A stretch of DNA of 64,000 bases from Rhodovulum sp. (GCA_020637615.1 JACKKC010000016.1:8127-72126), one strand, 5' to 3'; counted from the first letter of the stretch, positions 34,465-42,724 are shown. Made by a program: numbers and translations. Notes: a model not told the origin generated them from the sequence alone.

Positions 34465-34811
34465 TGCCGACCCGCGCGCCGCGCCTCTGCCGCTGCGGTC
34501 ACCGTGTCGCCTCCGGCGTGCGTTGCCCCTGCGAGCGGCGGGAGGATGCGGCGCGCAAGGCCCGGTTCGACCAGCGGCGGCCGAGCTCCAGCGCACGGGG
34601 CTATGACCGCAGCTGGGAGAAGGCCCGGGCCGAGTTCCTGCGGCGCCACCCGCGCTGCAAGTGCGGTGACCCGGCAACGCTCGTCGACCACATCAGGCCG
34701 CACCGCGGCGACCAGACGCTCTTCTGGGACAAGACGAACTGGGAGGCGATGTGCGTCTCCTGCCACTCCGGCGCCAAGCAACGGATCGAGCGCCGCAAGC
34801 TGAGGACGTAA
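34464..34811 (+). CDS. HNH endonuclease (phage packaging-associated type)
   Basis: This 115-aa protein has a compact HNH domain with four cysteines around it: R-H-P-R-C-K-C-G-D-P-A-T-L-V-D-H-I-R-P-H-R-G near residue 56, then N-W-E-A-M-C-V-S-C-H-S-G-A-K-Q. An N-terminal zinc-like knuckle (C-R-C-G-H...C-P-C) is present. Small HNH proteins next to terminase stimulate cos cleavage by TerL in HK97-like phages; TerL in this island is 2.8 kb away, another sign of rearrangement. ATG overlaps the preceding stop. Confidence 0.88.
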   Translation: MPTRAPRLCRCGHRVASGVRCPCERREDAARKARFDQRRPSSSARGYDRSWEKARAEFLRRHPRCKCGDPATLVDHIRPHRGDQTLFWDKTNWEAMCVSCHSGAKQRIERRKLRT

Positions 34812-34815
34812 GACA

Positions 34816-35301
34816 ATGGGTATCTACGCGACTGCGGGCGCGAAGCTCTACATCGGCGAAAGCCTGGGCGATGGACAGCCCATCGGCGACCTCCTGCCGG
34901 GCGACTACTCCGGGGAGACCTGGACCGAGGTCAAGAAGCTCGAAAACATCGGGTCGCTCGGGGACACGTCCGAGGCGATCTCCGTCAACATCATCGGCGA
35001 CGCGCGCACGTACAAGGTCAAGGGCACGCGGGACGCCGGGACGATGCAGGTGGTGGCGGCGCTCGACTACTCCGACGCCGGCCAGACGGCCGTGCTCGCC
35101 GCGGAGAAGACGCCGCACAACTACCCCTTCCGGCTGGTGTTCAACGATGCGCCGGCCGGCGGCACCCCGAGCGAGCGCATCTTCGTGGCGATGGTGATGA
35201 GCGCCTCCGAGCAGTTCGACGAGGCGAACTCGGTGATGAAGCTCAACGTGAGCCTCGCGGTCAACTCGAACGTGGGCCGCGTCGCGGCGGCTGGCCCGTA
35301 A
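34816..35301 (+). CDS. Phage major tail tube protein
   Basis: This 161-aa protein has the tail-tube pattern of siphophages: A-T-A-G-A-K-L-Y-I-G, W-T-E-V-K-K-L-E-N-I-G-S-L-G-D near residue 36, and repeated beta-strands such as M-Q-V-V-A-A-L-D-Y and F-R-L-V-F-N-D-A-P. It lies before the head-tail joining genes instead of after them, opposite to the usual order. Confidence 0.8.
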   Translation: MGIYATAGAKLYIGESLGDGQPIGDLLPGDYSGETWTEVKKLENIGSLGDTSEAISVNIIGDARTYKVKGTRDAGTMQVVAALDYSDAGQTAVLAAEKTPHNYPFRLVFNDAPAGGTPSERIFVAMVMSASEQFDEANSVMKLNVSLAVNSNVGRVAAAGP

Positions 35302-35330
35302 GGGGGGGTGGTCTCGAACTTTCCCCCCTT
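35300..35330. terminator. Hairpin after the tail tube gene
   Basis: AAGGGGGG (35300-35307) pairs with CCCCCCTT (35323-35330) around a 15-base loop, beginning at the stop codon of the tail tube gene. No T-run follows on either strand, so it may attenuate or stabilise the transcript rather than stop it fully. Confidence 0.45.
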
Positions 35331-35387
35331 GGCGGGGACCGGCGCGGGGACCCGCGCGCGTGATTTGACCGAAACAGGGTTTTCGTG

Positions 35388-35699
35388 ATGGCGATCATCA
35401 CTCTTGCCGAGATCAAGGAGCAGCTGAACGTCACGCCGGACCTCGGCGCGGCGGATGATGCGCTCCTCCAGCGCAAGATCGACGCCGCCCAGGACCATGT
35501 CGAGCGCATGCTCGGCTTCCGGTTCGCGGACACCTACGGCGGCGAGGGCCAGGACCCGATCCCGCCGGCGCTGATCGAAGCGGTGAGCCAGCTTGCCGCC
35601 TGGTGGTATGAGACCCGCGAGGCGGCCGGCGAGGGCGCGCGGGAGGTGCCGTTCGGCGTCACCGACATCGTCGAGGGCTACCGGGAATGGAGCTTCTGA
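35388..35699 (+). CDS. Head-tail connector protein (gp6-like)
   Basis: This 103-aa helical protein has I-T-L-A-E-I-K-E-Q-L-N-V-T near residue 4, D-D-A-L-L-Q-R-K-I-D-A-A-Q-D-H-V-E, and A-V-S-Q-L-A-A-W-W-Y-E-T-R-E near residue 65, the pattern of HK97 gp6-type connectors that bind the portal. It starts the joining cluster; its stop overlaps the gp10-like gene by TGATG. Confidence 0.85.
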   Translation: MAIITLAEIKEQLNVTPDLGAADDALLQRKIDAAQDHVERMLGFRFADTYGGEGQDPIPPALIEAVSQLAAWWYETREAAGEGAREVPFGVTDIVEGYREWSF

Positions 35700-36115
35700 T
35701 GGACGACGGCGGCCTCGCACGGTTCCAGAAGCGCATGCGGGCGATCCCGAAGGCGGTGCGCGCGAGCGTGCAGCCGGCGCTGGTGAAGGGGGCCGAGGAG
35801 ATCGCCGGCATGGCCCGCCACCTCGCGCCCGAGGAGACCGGCGCGCTCAAGGGCAGCATCGCCGTCACCGGCCCGAACCAGGCCACGCCGCCCTATTCGC
35901 AGCCGGGCGGCTCGATGACCGTCGGCGAGAACCAGGCGGCGGTCACCGTGGGCGACACCGCGGTCCGCTATGCCCATCTCGTCGAATACGGCACCCGCCG
36001 CACGCCCGCGCATCCCTTCTTCTGGCCGGCCTTCCGGCTGATGCGCAAGCGCGCCACGAACCGGATCAAGCGCGCCGTCTCGAAGGCCGTGCGCGACAAC
36101 TGGGGCCGGCCGTGA
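35699..36115 (+). CDS. HK97-gp10-family tail-component protein
   Basis: This 138-aa protein has F-Q-K-R-M-R-A-I-P-K-A-V-R near residue 8, A-R-H-L-A-P-E-E-T-G-A-L-K-G-S-I near residue 38, and V-E-Y-G-T-R-R-T-P-A-H-P-F-F-W-P-A-F near residue 98, the canonical HK97-gp10 pattern. ATG 35699 has GGAG six bases upstream and overlaps the previous stop; ATG 35687 is an alternative. Its GTGA overlap leads into the DUF3168 gene. Confidence 0.9.
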   Translation: MDDGGLARFQKRMRAIPKAVRASVQPALVKGAEEIAGMARHLAPEETGALKGSIAVTGPNQATPPYSQPGGSMTVGENQAAVTVGDTAVRYAHLVEYGTRRTPAHPFFWPAFRLMRKRATNRIKRAVSKAVRDNWGRP

Positions 36116-36522
36116 GCGTCGCCCTCGCCCTTCAGAAGGCCATCCGGAGCCGCCTCGCGGGCGCGCCTTCGGTGACGGCGCTGGTGCCGGCCTCGAACAT
36201 CCTCGACCGTCACCAGCGGCCCGCGCCGACGCCCTCGATCATCCTGGGCGAGGCGATGGAGCTCGACGCCGAGACCGACCTGCAGCGGCGCCGGCTGCGC
36301 GTGGTGCACACCGTTCACGTCTGGAAGACCGAGCCGTCGCTCGAAGGCGTGGCGACCATCTGCGGCGCCGTGCGGGACGCCCTGCGGACCCGGCTGACGC
36401 TTCCCGCAGGCCTCCACCTCGCGGACCTGCGGGTGGCCGGCATGCGGACCATGCGCGACCCGGACGGCGAGACCAGCCACGGCGCCGTGACGATCGAGGC
36501 GCTCGTCGAGGAGGTGGCATGA
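36112..36522 (+). CDS. DUF3168-family tail completion protein
   Basis: This 136-aa protein matches the DUF3168 pattern: L-Q-K-A-I-R-S-R-L-A-G-A near residue 6, P-S-I-I-L-G-E near residue 40, V-V-H-T-V-H-V-W near residue 63, and V-A-G-M-R-T-M-R-D-P-D-G-E-T-S-H-G near residue 110. Homologues act at the head-tail joint or tail terminus. GTG start overlaps the gp10-like gene. Confidence 0.85.
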   Translation: MSVALALQKAIRSRLAGAPSVTALVPASNILDRHQRPAPTPSIILGEAMELDAETDLQRRRLRVVHTVHVWKTEPSLEGVATICGAVRDALRTRLTLPAGLHLADLRVAGMRTMRDPDGETSHGAVTIEALVEEVA

Positions 36523-36833
36523 AGTCCGGCAGCCTCTCCCGGATCATCACGGTGCAGCGCGCCGCGACGGCGGTCAGCGAGGCGGGCACGCCGGTGCAGA
36601 CCTGGTCGGACCTCGCGACGCTGCGGGCCGAGATGGTCGAGCTCGGGACCGTCGAGCAGATCAAGGCGCATGGCGCGGTCGACGAGACCGGCATCGTCTT
36701 CCGGACCCGGTTCCTCGCCGGCGTCACCAACGCCGATCGCGTCGTCTTCGACGGCCAGCCCTTCAACCTGAAATCGGTCATCGTGATCGGCCGGAACCGC
36801 GGCTTGGAGCTCAGGGCGGAGGCTCTGGCGTGA
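36519..36833 (+). CDS. Phage head closure / head-tail adaptor protein
   Basis: This 104-aa protein has the Phage_H_T_join pattern: R-I-I-T-V-Q-R-A near residue 8, V-Q-T-W-S-D-L-A-T-L-R-A-E near residue 26, F-R-T-R-F-L-A-G-V-T, R-V-V-F-D-G-Q-P-F-N-L-K-S-V. It overlaps DUF3168 and TerS genes by ATGA and four bases. Confidence 0.88.
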   Translation: MKSGSLSRIITVQRAATAVSEAGTPVQTWSDLATLRAEMVELGTVEQIKAHGAVDETGIVFRTRFLAGVTNADRVVFDGQPFNLKSVIVIGRNRGLELRAEALA

Positions 36834-37252
36834 GGGGGGCGAAGCCGCATCTGGTGATCGACAACGGCGCCGTCCGCAGCGCGCCGCGCGTGCCGTCGTG
36901 GATGTCGAAGGAAGCTGCGGCAGAGTGGCGCCGGGTGGTGCCTATCCTGGTCGAGCGGCGCATCCTGACGCGCGCCGATCTCGCGTGCCTGGAGAATTTC
37001 TGTGTCGCGGTCGGGCAGGTGCGGGAGATGGAGCGGCACCTCCAACAGCACGGCCACGTCTTCGAGGCCTACAAGGTCACCGACGACGGCCTGGAAATCT
37101 GCCTCGGGCTGAAGCGCAATCCCGCGGTCGGGATCCAGTCCGACGCGATGACGCGGGCGCGGCTCCTCGCGGCCGAGCTGGGGCTTACGCCGGTCAGCCG
37201 CTCGCGCCCTGCCATCAGGGACGACGGCGATGATGATTCCCTGCTGGATTGA
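36830..37252 (+). CDS. Terminase small subunit (P27 family)
   Basis: This 140-aa protein has the P27-type pattern: P-S-W-M-S-K-E-A-A-A-E-W-R-R near residue 22, L-T-R-A-D-L-A-C-L-E-N-F-C-V-A-V near residue 47, and R-A-R-L-L-A-A-E-L-G-L-T-P near residue 109. TerS recognises phage DNA and feeds it to TerL. It overlaps TerL by 23 bases. A terminase pair downstream of the head-tail genes is unusual. Confidence 0.87.
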   Translation: MRGAKPHLVIDNGAVRSAPRVPSWMSKEAAAEWRRVVPILVERRILTRADLACLENFCVAVGQVREMERHLQQHGHVFEAYKVTDDGLEICLGLKRNPAVGIQSDAMTRARLLAAELGLTPVSRSRPAIRDDGDDDSLLD

Positions 37253-38837
37253 GGACGGCAGCCCGATCGACGACCCTCTGGGCTACGGCGAGCGGGCGGT
37301 GACCTGGTTGCGCCGGCTGAAGCATCCGAAGAACCCGGCGCCCGGTCACCCTTTCCAGCTTGACCCATGGCAGGAGCGCATCGTGCGGCGCATGTACGGC
37401 CCTCGCCATGAGGACGGTTCCCGCGTGGTGCGCCGCGTCGTCCTGCTCCTGCCGCGCGGGAACCGGAAGACGAGTCTCTGCGGCGCAATCACCCTCCTGC
37501 ACCTCATGGGGCCGGAGCGGCTCCCCGGCAGCCTCACGGTATCGGCCGCCTCGGCACATGAGCAGGCCATGGAGCTGTTCAACGAGGTCGCGATGATCGT
37601 CCAGGCCGATGGGCGGCTGCGAAAGCATCTGAGCGTCCGGGAGTACGTCTCCCGCATCGCCTTCGGCTCCGAGCGCTCTCGCTACGTTGCCGTCGCCTCC
37701 GATGGCAAGGTCCAGCACGGCAAGACCCCGAACGTCGTCATCGCCGACGAGCTGCACGCCTGGGAAGGCCGCGCCGGCATGCGGCAGTGGGAGGCGCTGG
37801 ACAGCGCCCTGGTGAAGGTGCCGGGGACGCTGATGATTGTCGCTTCGACCTCGGGCCGCGGGCAGGAAAACCTCGCCTGGAAGACGGTCGAGTATGCGAT
37901 CAAGGTGCAGAAGGGCGAGATCGACGATCCGGCCACGCTGCCGGTCATCTTCATGGCCGAGCCCGAGGACGACTGGACCGACGAGGCGCTTTGGCGCGCG
38001 GTCAATCCCGGCCTGGTTCACGGCTATCCCGATCTTGCCGCATTCCGGGACAAGGCGGCCAAGGCCGCGCATTCCCCGTTCGAGCGGGACAGCTTCCTGC
38101 AATTCAACCTCAACCGTTGGCTCGATACCTCGACCTCTCCCTTCGTCGAGATGCCCGTCTATGACGAGGGCGCGCACGAGGTGGACCTCGAAGACATGGA
38201 GGCGCGGCAGGTGCCGTGCTGGCTGGGGGTGGACCTCTCCAAGAATGAAGACCTGACGGTGGTGGTCGTCTGCTGGCGGGACGGCGACGCCTACCTCGTG
38301 CATCCGTGGTTCTTCTGCCCCGAGATGAACCTCCGCGCCCGCGGCGAGCGTCACGGCGTCGATTACGTGGCCTGGGCCGAGGCGGGCTTCATCACCCCGA
38401 CGCCCGGCAACGTCGTCGATCTCCGCAGCGTCGAGGATTGCGTCCGCGAGGCCTGCGCCCGGTTCGCGGTGCGCGAGATCGCCTTCGATCCGACCTATGC
38501 CCGATCCATGATGGCCGATCTCTCCGACGACGGGTTTCCTGCCGTCGAGTTCCGGCAGGGATGGGTTTCCATGGCGCCGGCGGTCAAGGAACTCGAGCGC
38601 GTCATCGTCGGGCGGGCCATGCGCCACGGCGGCAACCCGGTGCTCCGCTGGAACTTCGCGAACGTCCAGATCGAGACCGACAAGGCCGGCAACCGGGCCA
38701 TGCACAAGGGCAAGAGCGGGAACAAGATCGACGGCGCCGTGGCAACCGCCATGGCCGTGGCGCGGGCGGCTGCCGGCGCGGTGCAGTTCATCACCGACGA
38801 GCCGTGGTTCACCGACGAGATGTTCTCGGCCGTATAG
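37230..38837 (+). CDS. Terminase large subunit
   Basis: This 535-aa packaging ATPase/nuclease belongs to the HK97/P27-associated TerL family. The ATPase has L-L-P-R-G-N-R-K-T-S-L (Walker A-like) near residue 73 and V-V-I-A-D-E-L-H-A-W (Walker B plus catalytic E) near residue 172. The RNase H-fold nuclease has L-G-V-D-L-S-K-N-E-D-L-T near residue 333, A-F-D-P-T-Y-A-R-S near residue 418, and N-K-I-D-G-A-V-A-T-A-M near residue 503, supplying the acidic triad. The gene is intact. Confidence 0.93.
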   Translation: MMIPCWIEDGSPIDDPLGYGERAVTWLRRLKHPKNPAPGHPFQLDPWQERIVRRMYGPRHEDGSRVVRRVVLLLPRGNRKTSLCGAITLLHLMGPERLPGSLTVSAASAHEQAMELFNEVAMIVQADGRLRKHLSVREYVSRIAFGSERSRYVAVASDGKVQHGKTPNVVIADELHAWEGRAGMRQWEALDSALVKVPGTLMIVASTSGRGQENLAWKTVEYAIKVQKGEIDDPATLPVIFMAEPEDDWTDEALWRAVNPGLVHGYPDLAAFRDKAAKAAHSPFERDSFLQFNLNRWLDTSTSPFVEMPVYDEGAHEVDLEDMEARQVPCWLGVDLSKNEDLTVVVVCWRDGDAYLVHPWFFCPEMNLRARGERHGVDYVAWAEAGFITPTPGNVVDLRSVEDCVREACARFAVREIAFDPTYARSMMADLSDDGFPAVEFRQGWVSMAPAVKELERVIVGRAMRHGGNPVLRWNFANVQIETDKAGNRAMHKGKSGNKIDGAVATAMAVARAAAGAVQFITDEPWFTDEMFSAV

Positions 38838-38846
38838 GAGGCAAGC

Positions 38847-40901
38847 ATGTCCGAAGGCGGCGACAGCGAACGGCTGATGGTGCTTCTCGAAGCGCGGATC
38901 ACCGACTTCGAGAAGAAGATGGCGCAGGCCGAGCGCCGCGGCACGAAGACCTATACGGGGCTCCGCGCCGGCAGCCGCTCCGCGACGCGCGCGATGGAGA
39001 CCGACATGGCGCGCTCGACCGGGCGCATCAACCAGGCGCTCGCGACGACCTCGGCGCGCATCGGGGCCGTGGGCCTTGCCTTCCGGGGCTTCCTCGCCGG
39101 CGCGGCCATCGGGGGCCTCACGGTGACCGTCTCGCGGATCGGCGACATCGCGCGCGGCATCGCCGAGGTCGGCAACGAGGCGAAGCGCGCCGGGGTCTCG
39201 GCCCGGGCGTTCCAGGAGTGGAAATACGTCGCGGAGCAGAACCGCATCAGCGTCGATTCGCTCGTCGACGGCCTGAAGGAGCTCAACCTCCGCGCCGACG
39301 AGTTCGTCTTCACCGGCAAGGGGCCGGCGGCCGAGGCGTTCCAGCGACTCGGCTACTCGGCCGAGGACCTGAAGCGGAAGCTCGCCGATCCCTCGGCGCT
39401 GCTCCTGGAGATCATCGGCCGGCTCGGGCAGATGGACCGCGCCGCCCAGATCCGGATCTCGGACGAAATCTTCGGCGGCACCGCCGGCGAGCGCTTCGTG
39501 GAGATCCTCGACCAGGGCGAGGAGCGCATCCGGAGCACGATCGACGAGGCCCACGAGCTCGGCACCGTCATGGACGACGAGCTCATCCAGCGCGCCGACG
39601 ACCTCAACCGGCTCTTCGGCTCCGTCGCCACCACCGTGGGCTCCACCCTGAAATCGGCGATCATCTCGGCCGCGTCGAGCCTGGTCGACTTCCTCCGCCT
39701 CTGGCGGGACTTCGAGCAGCAGACCTCGACCTCGCTCCAGTCGCAGCTCACCGACATCCAGCGGCAGCGGGGCCAGCTGATCGACGAGAAGCGCGCGCTG
39801 GAGAGCGATACCGGGCTGACCGATACCGCGAAGGGCCTCGGCTTCGGGGCCGAGGATTCCGCCGTTACGAAGAACCGGGTCGCGGAGCTCCAGGCGAAGA
39901 TCGACGAGCTGAGCCGGACCGAGGACCAGATCATCGGCGTGCTCGGATCCCGAACGACGATCACGCCGCCGACCGAGCCGGACGGAACACCCTGGACACC
40001 GCCGGAGAACACGCCCGGCGGCTCCGGGCGCGGCGGGGGCGGTTCCAGCCGGGCGCGTGCCGACGCCTTCGAGCGGGAGGTGGCGGTGCTCCAGCGGCGC
40101 ACCGAAGCCTTGCTGGCCGAGAGCGCCGCGCAGGCCGAGCTCAATCCTCTGGTCGACGACTTCGGCTTTGCGGTGCAGCGGGCCGCGGCCGCCCATGACC
40201 TCCTGACCGCCGCGCAGGAGGCCGGCGTGGAGATGACGCCTGCGCTGCGCGCGCAGATCGACGAGCTGGCCGAGGCCTATGCCTCGGCGGCCACGGCCGC
40301 CGAGCGCCTCGATGCGGCGCAGAGCGACACAGCGGATCGTGCGGAGGAGGTAGATCGCCTGCGGCAGGATGTCGTCGGCGGCCTCGCCAGGGACCTCCTG
40401 GACGGCGCCGACGCGGCAGACGCGCTCGCCAGCGCCCTCGGACGGGTCGCAGACCGGCTGATCGACATGGCGCTGGACGGCCTCTTCACGGCGGCGGGGG
40501 GCGGTGGTGGCGGGCTCCTGGGCGGCGCCATCATCCCGGGCATCCTTCACCGGGGCGGCGTCGTCGGCCGGGACGGCTACGGGCACGGGCGCGCGATGCC
40601 GGCCTCGATCTTCGCCGACGCGCCGCGCTACCATGGCGGCGGCGTCGCGGGGCTGAAGCCCAACGAGGTCCCGGCCGTGCTCGAGCGGGGCGAGCAGGTC
40701 ATCCCGAAGGGGCAGACGGCCCAGCCGTCCGGAGCGCAGGCCGTCCATGTCACCGTCGGCATCGCCTCGGACTCGGCGCTCAACCTCATGCCCTACGTCA
40801 AGGATGTATCGCAGCGGGCGGCGGAGGGGCAGGTCAGAGCCTACGACCAATTGCTCCCGGATCGGGTGCACGCGATCAACCGCGACCCGTGGAAACGCTG
40901 A
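38847..40901 (+). CDS. Phage tape measure protein
   Basis: This 684-aa protein has long coiled-coil-prone stretches (residues ~280-370 and ~430-520), one hydrophobic segment near residues 70-95 (A-V-G-L-A-F-R-G-F-L-A-G-A-A-I-G-G-L), and a Gly-rich C-terminal region with H-R-G-G-V-V-G and P-N-E-V-P-A-V-L-E-R-G-E-Q-V-I-P, typical of tape-measure C-termini. Length suggests a tail of about 100 nm if ~1.5 angstrom per residue holds. No chaperone gene with a frameshift precedes it; TerL does. Confidence 0.87.
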   Translation: MSEGGDSERLMVLLEARITDFEKKMAQAERRGTKTYTGLRAGSRSATRAMETDMARSTGRINQALATTSARIGAVGLAFRGFLAGAAIGGLTVTVSRIGDIARGIAEVGNEAKRAGVSARAFQEWKYVAEQNRISVDSLVDGLKELNLRADEFVFTGKGPAAEAFQRLGYSAEDLKRKLADPSALLLEIIGRLGQMDRAAQIRISDEIFGGTAGERFVEILDQGEERIRSTIDEAHELGTVMDDELIQRADDLNRLFGSVATTVGSTLKSAIISAASSLVDFLRLWRDFEQQTSTSLQSQLTDIQRQRGQLIDEKRALESDTGLTDTAKGLGFGAEDSAVTKNRVAELQAKIDELSRTEDQIIGVLGSRTTITPPTEPDGTPWTPPENTPGGSGRGGGGSSRARADAFEREVAVLQRRTEALLAESAAQAELNPLVDDFGFAVQRAAAAHDLLTAAQEAGVEMTPALRAQIDELAEAYASAATAAERLDAAQSDTADRAEEVDRLRQDVVGGLARDLLDGADAADALASALGRVADRLIDMALDGLFTAAGGGGGGLLGGAIIPGILHRGGVVGRDGYGHGRAMPASIFADAPRYHGGGVAGLKPNEVPAVLERGEQVIPKGQTAQPSGAQAVHVTVGIASDSALNLMPYVKDVSQRAAEGQVRAYDQLLPDRVHAINRDPWKR

Positions 40902-41227
40902 TGGAGCGCCTGCAGGAGCAGCTCGTCGCGGTGCTGGAGGACCGCATGGCCGGCGGCCGGGCCCAGGTGCCCGAGGCCGGTCTCCCGCTCTGGAACGCCT
41001 TCACCGAGCTCGCCGCGGCGCGGACCTACGGCTTCTCGGGGCCCAACCCGATCGCCTGGGCCGAGATCGAGGCCTGGGCGCGGCTGATGCGCTGGCCGCT
41101 GGAGCCGCGGCACGTCCGGGTGATCCGGGCGCTGGACCAGGCATGGATGGCCCATGGCGGCAAGGGGGCGCCGACCAGGCCGACGCGGCCGCTGACGCCG
41201 GAGGCGTTTGATGCGGCGGTGGCGTGA
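40901..41227 (+). CDS. Phage protein of unknown function
   Basis: This 108-aa protein contains P-L-W-N-A-F-T-E-L-A-A-A-R-T-Y-G-F and N-P-I-A-W-A-E-I-E-A-W-A-R-L-M-R-W-P-L-E-P-R, a Trp-rich helical pattern found in many rhodobacteral prophages after the tape measure gene. It starts one base inside the tape measure stop. No function is known to me. Confidence 0.7.
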   Translation: MERLQEQLVAVLEDRMAGGRAQVPEAGLPLWNAFTELAAARTYGFSGPNPIAWAEIEAWARLMRWPLEPRHVRVIRALDQAWMAHGGKGAPTRPTRPLTPEAFDAAVA

Positions 41228-41780
41228 AATACGACATTATGTCGCATTTGGGCGAAGGCGACCCCGGCAGATAAACCGGCAAATTTGCCGGTTTTGCCGC
41301 GACCTGCTGGCGGTGAAGGCGAAGCTCCCGCATGGGGGCTTCATGCCTTGGATCGAGGCCGAGTTTGGGATGACGGATCAATCAGCGCGGCGGTTCATGC
41401 AGGTTGCCGAGCGCTACGGCAAATCCAACATAATGTTGGATTTGACCCCGACCGCCCTGTTCGAGCTCGCCGCCCCCTCCACCCCGGAGCCCGTCCGGGA
41501 ACTGGTCGAGGCCAAGGCCGAGGCGGGCGAGCGTGTCGCCATCGCGCGGGCCATCGCCGGGGAAATCGAGGAGCGCAGGGGGCGGCCGTCCCGAGAAAAC
41601 CCGCAAGAAATTGCGGAAATAAAGCGCGGTCAGGAGACGCGCGACTTCGCTGCGAAGAAGGCCGGCTTCGGCAAAATCGGAATTACTCCGAGTTTGGGCG
41701 CGGTGGCGGCAAATCCGCAATTATTGCGGATTTCAACGTACCGCGCCGGCGCCGCTCCGGAAGGTGATCGAGGCGACTGA
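41211..41780 (+). CDS. DUF3102-family phage protein containing DNA palindromes
   Basis: This 189-aa protein has the DUF3102 core V-K-A-K-L-P-H-G-G-F-M-P-W-I-E-A-E-F-G-M near residues 35-54, then S-A-R-R-F-M-Q-V-A-E-R-Y-G and A-L-F-E-L-A-A-P-S-T-P-E. The role of DUF3102 is unknown. The gene carries four 22-23-bp palindromes (listed separately); they encode N-R-Q-I-C-R-F, S-N-I-M-L-D-L and N-P-Q-L-L-R-I, segments that look inserted relative to the family pattern. It overlaps the previous gene by 17 bases. Confidence 0.75.
   Translation: MRRWREIRHYVAFGRRRPRQINRQICRFCRDLLAVKAKLPHGGFMPWIEAEFGMTDQSARRFMQVAERYGKSNIMLDLTPTALFELAAPSTPEPVRELVEAKAEAGERVAIARAIAGEIEERRGRPSRENPQEIAEIKRGQETRDFAAKKAGFGKIGITPSLGAVAANPQLLRISTYRAGAAPEGDRGD
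41227..41733. repeat. Cluster of four 22-23-bp palindromes inside the DUF3102 gene
   Basis: Sites are 41227-41249 (arms AAATACGACAT/ATGTCGCATTT, one mismatch), 41273-41294 (AAACCGGCAAA/TTTGCCGGTTT, perfect), 41421-41443 (AAATCCAACAT/ATGTTGGATTT, perfect) and 41711-41733 (AAATCCGCAAT/ATTGCGGATTT, perfect). All share AAAY at the left edge and RTTT or ATTT at the right edge but differ in the core. Two weaker ones lie at 41601-41616 (CCGCAA-GAAA-TTGCGG) and 41678-41690 (CGGA-ATTAC-TCCG). They fall in different codon phases. Confidence 0.8.
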
Positions 41781-41989
41781 CGGAAATTTAACCGTTTCAG
41801 AGTACACGAAGCATGGCGGAACCCATGAGGAATACCCACGTTGAACCAAGGTGGATCGTGACGAACGTGACGGGTGAAACACCACACTAACGGAATTGTG
41901 GTGGATTCGCGGGGGCCCTGTGTGAGATAAGGGGCTCGGGGGAATAGGCGTTCGTTACGTCTAAGTGATTGGAACGGCGCTGAAATGCT
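41781..41989. other. Intergenic segment with inverted repeat
   Basis: A 209-bp gap with lower GC than its surroundings. CACCACA and TGTGGTG (around 41880-41904) form an inverted repeat spaced by ten bases, possibly a regulator-binding site or hairpin after the DUF3102 gene. TTGGAA near 41969 and TATGAT near 41989 resemble promoter boxes but their spacing is too short. Confidence 0.35.
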
Positions 41990-42253
41990 ATGATTGGGGC
42001 GATTCGTTTAGGACGTGCGAAAGCCTCCAGCATGGCCGCGTTTTTGCAGGAGTTCGGTAAAGTGGCACAGAGAATGTACCGCACGGGTGGGGGATTCAGC
42101 GGGAACCAAAAGGTGTTCTCGCGGGAAGCCGACGGCAAGTTTGATGATGTGCCCGAGGAGAAGATTGCGAAGTGGCGCGAGAAGCTGAACGCCCGATTTG
42201 GGATTGGCGAGGGGCGCCTGGTGCCGATTGAAGAGCCTGCTGGTCTCGACTGA
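41990..42253 (+). CDS. Small phage protein of unknown function
   Basis: This 87-aa protein starts M-I-G-A-I-R-L-G-R-A-K; an internal ATG at 42032 (M-A-A-F-L-Q-E-F-G-K-V-A-Q-R-M-Y-R-T) is an alternative start. The middle is S-G-N-Q-K-V-F-S-R-E-A-D-G-K-F-D-D-V. The base composition is lower in GC than the structural genes. It ends 15 bases before the next gene, so they may form a two-gene cassette, possibly an antitoxin-toxin pair; this rests only on gene size and order. Confidence 0.5.
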   Translation: MIGAIRLGRAKASSMAAFLQEFGKVAQRMYRTGGGFSGNQKVFSREADGKFDDVPEEKIAKWREKLNARFGIGEGRLVPIEEPAGLD

Positions 42254-42268
42254 GGCAGCCCTCGATTG

Positions 42269-42694
42269 ATGGCTGCGTGGGAGAATTCACCGCCACGTCT
42301 CTACAATGTGGTTACAGGTTTCTTTCCAGAGACGAATCCGAAGGACACTTGGGCGACCAACCCTCGCCCATTGCTGGTTTGCGGTGTCGCATCGTATCCG
42401 GGCAATGGCCTGGTCTTTTGTCGAATCGCATACGGAACGTCCACGAACCTCGACCGTGCCGATCCCGACGATCTTGTTGTTGGAAACTTGACGATTCTGG
42501 ACTCTCTAGGCCTCAAGAATCCGACACGGTTCGTCATCCACTCGGGAAAACAGATGGTCATCATGCCGTGGACGGCCGAATTCTTCAGGCCATGGTCAGG
42601 GCACAACACTCCCGTCCTCAGCAGGCTTCCAGCCGAAATGCAGCATCATGTCGGATATATTTTGAGTCACCTGGACGACCTTCCGAAATTCTAG
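42269..42694 (+). CDS. Putative PemK/MazF-like protein
   Basis: This 141-aa protein has N-P-R-P-L-L-V-C-G-V near residue 31, R-I-A-Y-G-T-S-T near residue 52, L-V-V-G-N, G-L-K-N-P-T-R-F-V and M-P-W-T-A-E-F-F, reminiscent of the beta-barrel arrangement of PemK/MazF ribonuclease toxins (R-P-x-L-V near the N-terminus, P-T-K-x-x after). The resemblance is partial. It is not linked to the structural genes and could be a moron carried by the island. Confidence 0.4.
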   Translation: MAAWENSPPRLYNVVTGFFPETNPKDTWATNPRPLLVCGVASYPGNGLVFCRIAYGTSTNLDRADPDDLVVGNLTILDSLGLKNPTRFVIHSGKQMVIMPWTAEFFRPWSGHNTPVLSRLPAEMQHHVGYILSHLDDLPKF

Positions 42695-42724
42695 GCGTGG
42701 GTCAAGGCGCTTGTCGGCGCCCAC

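Noticed and set aside
37215..40871. Minus-strand open frame of ~1200 codons opposite TerL and tape measure
   Set aside because: It is the complement of two clear phage genes, with no recognisable domain of its own.
29056..41227. Gene transfer agent (GTA) cluster
   Set aside because: Gene order, presence of integrase, att sites and repressor, and the lack of GTA tail genes argue for an integrated phage-derived element.
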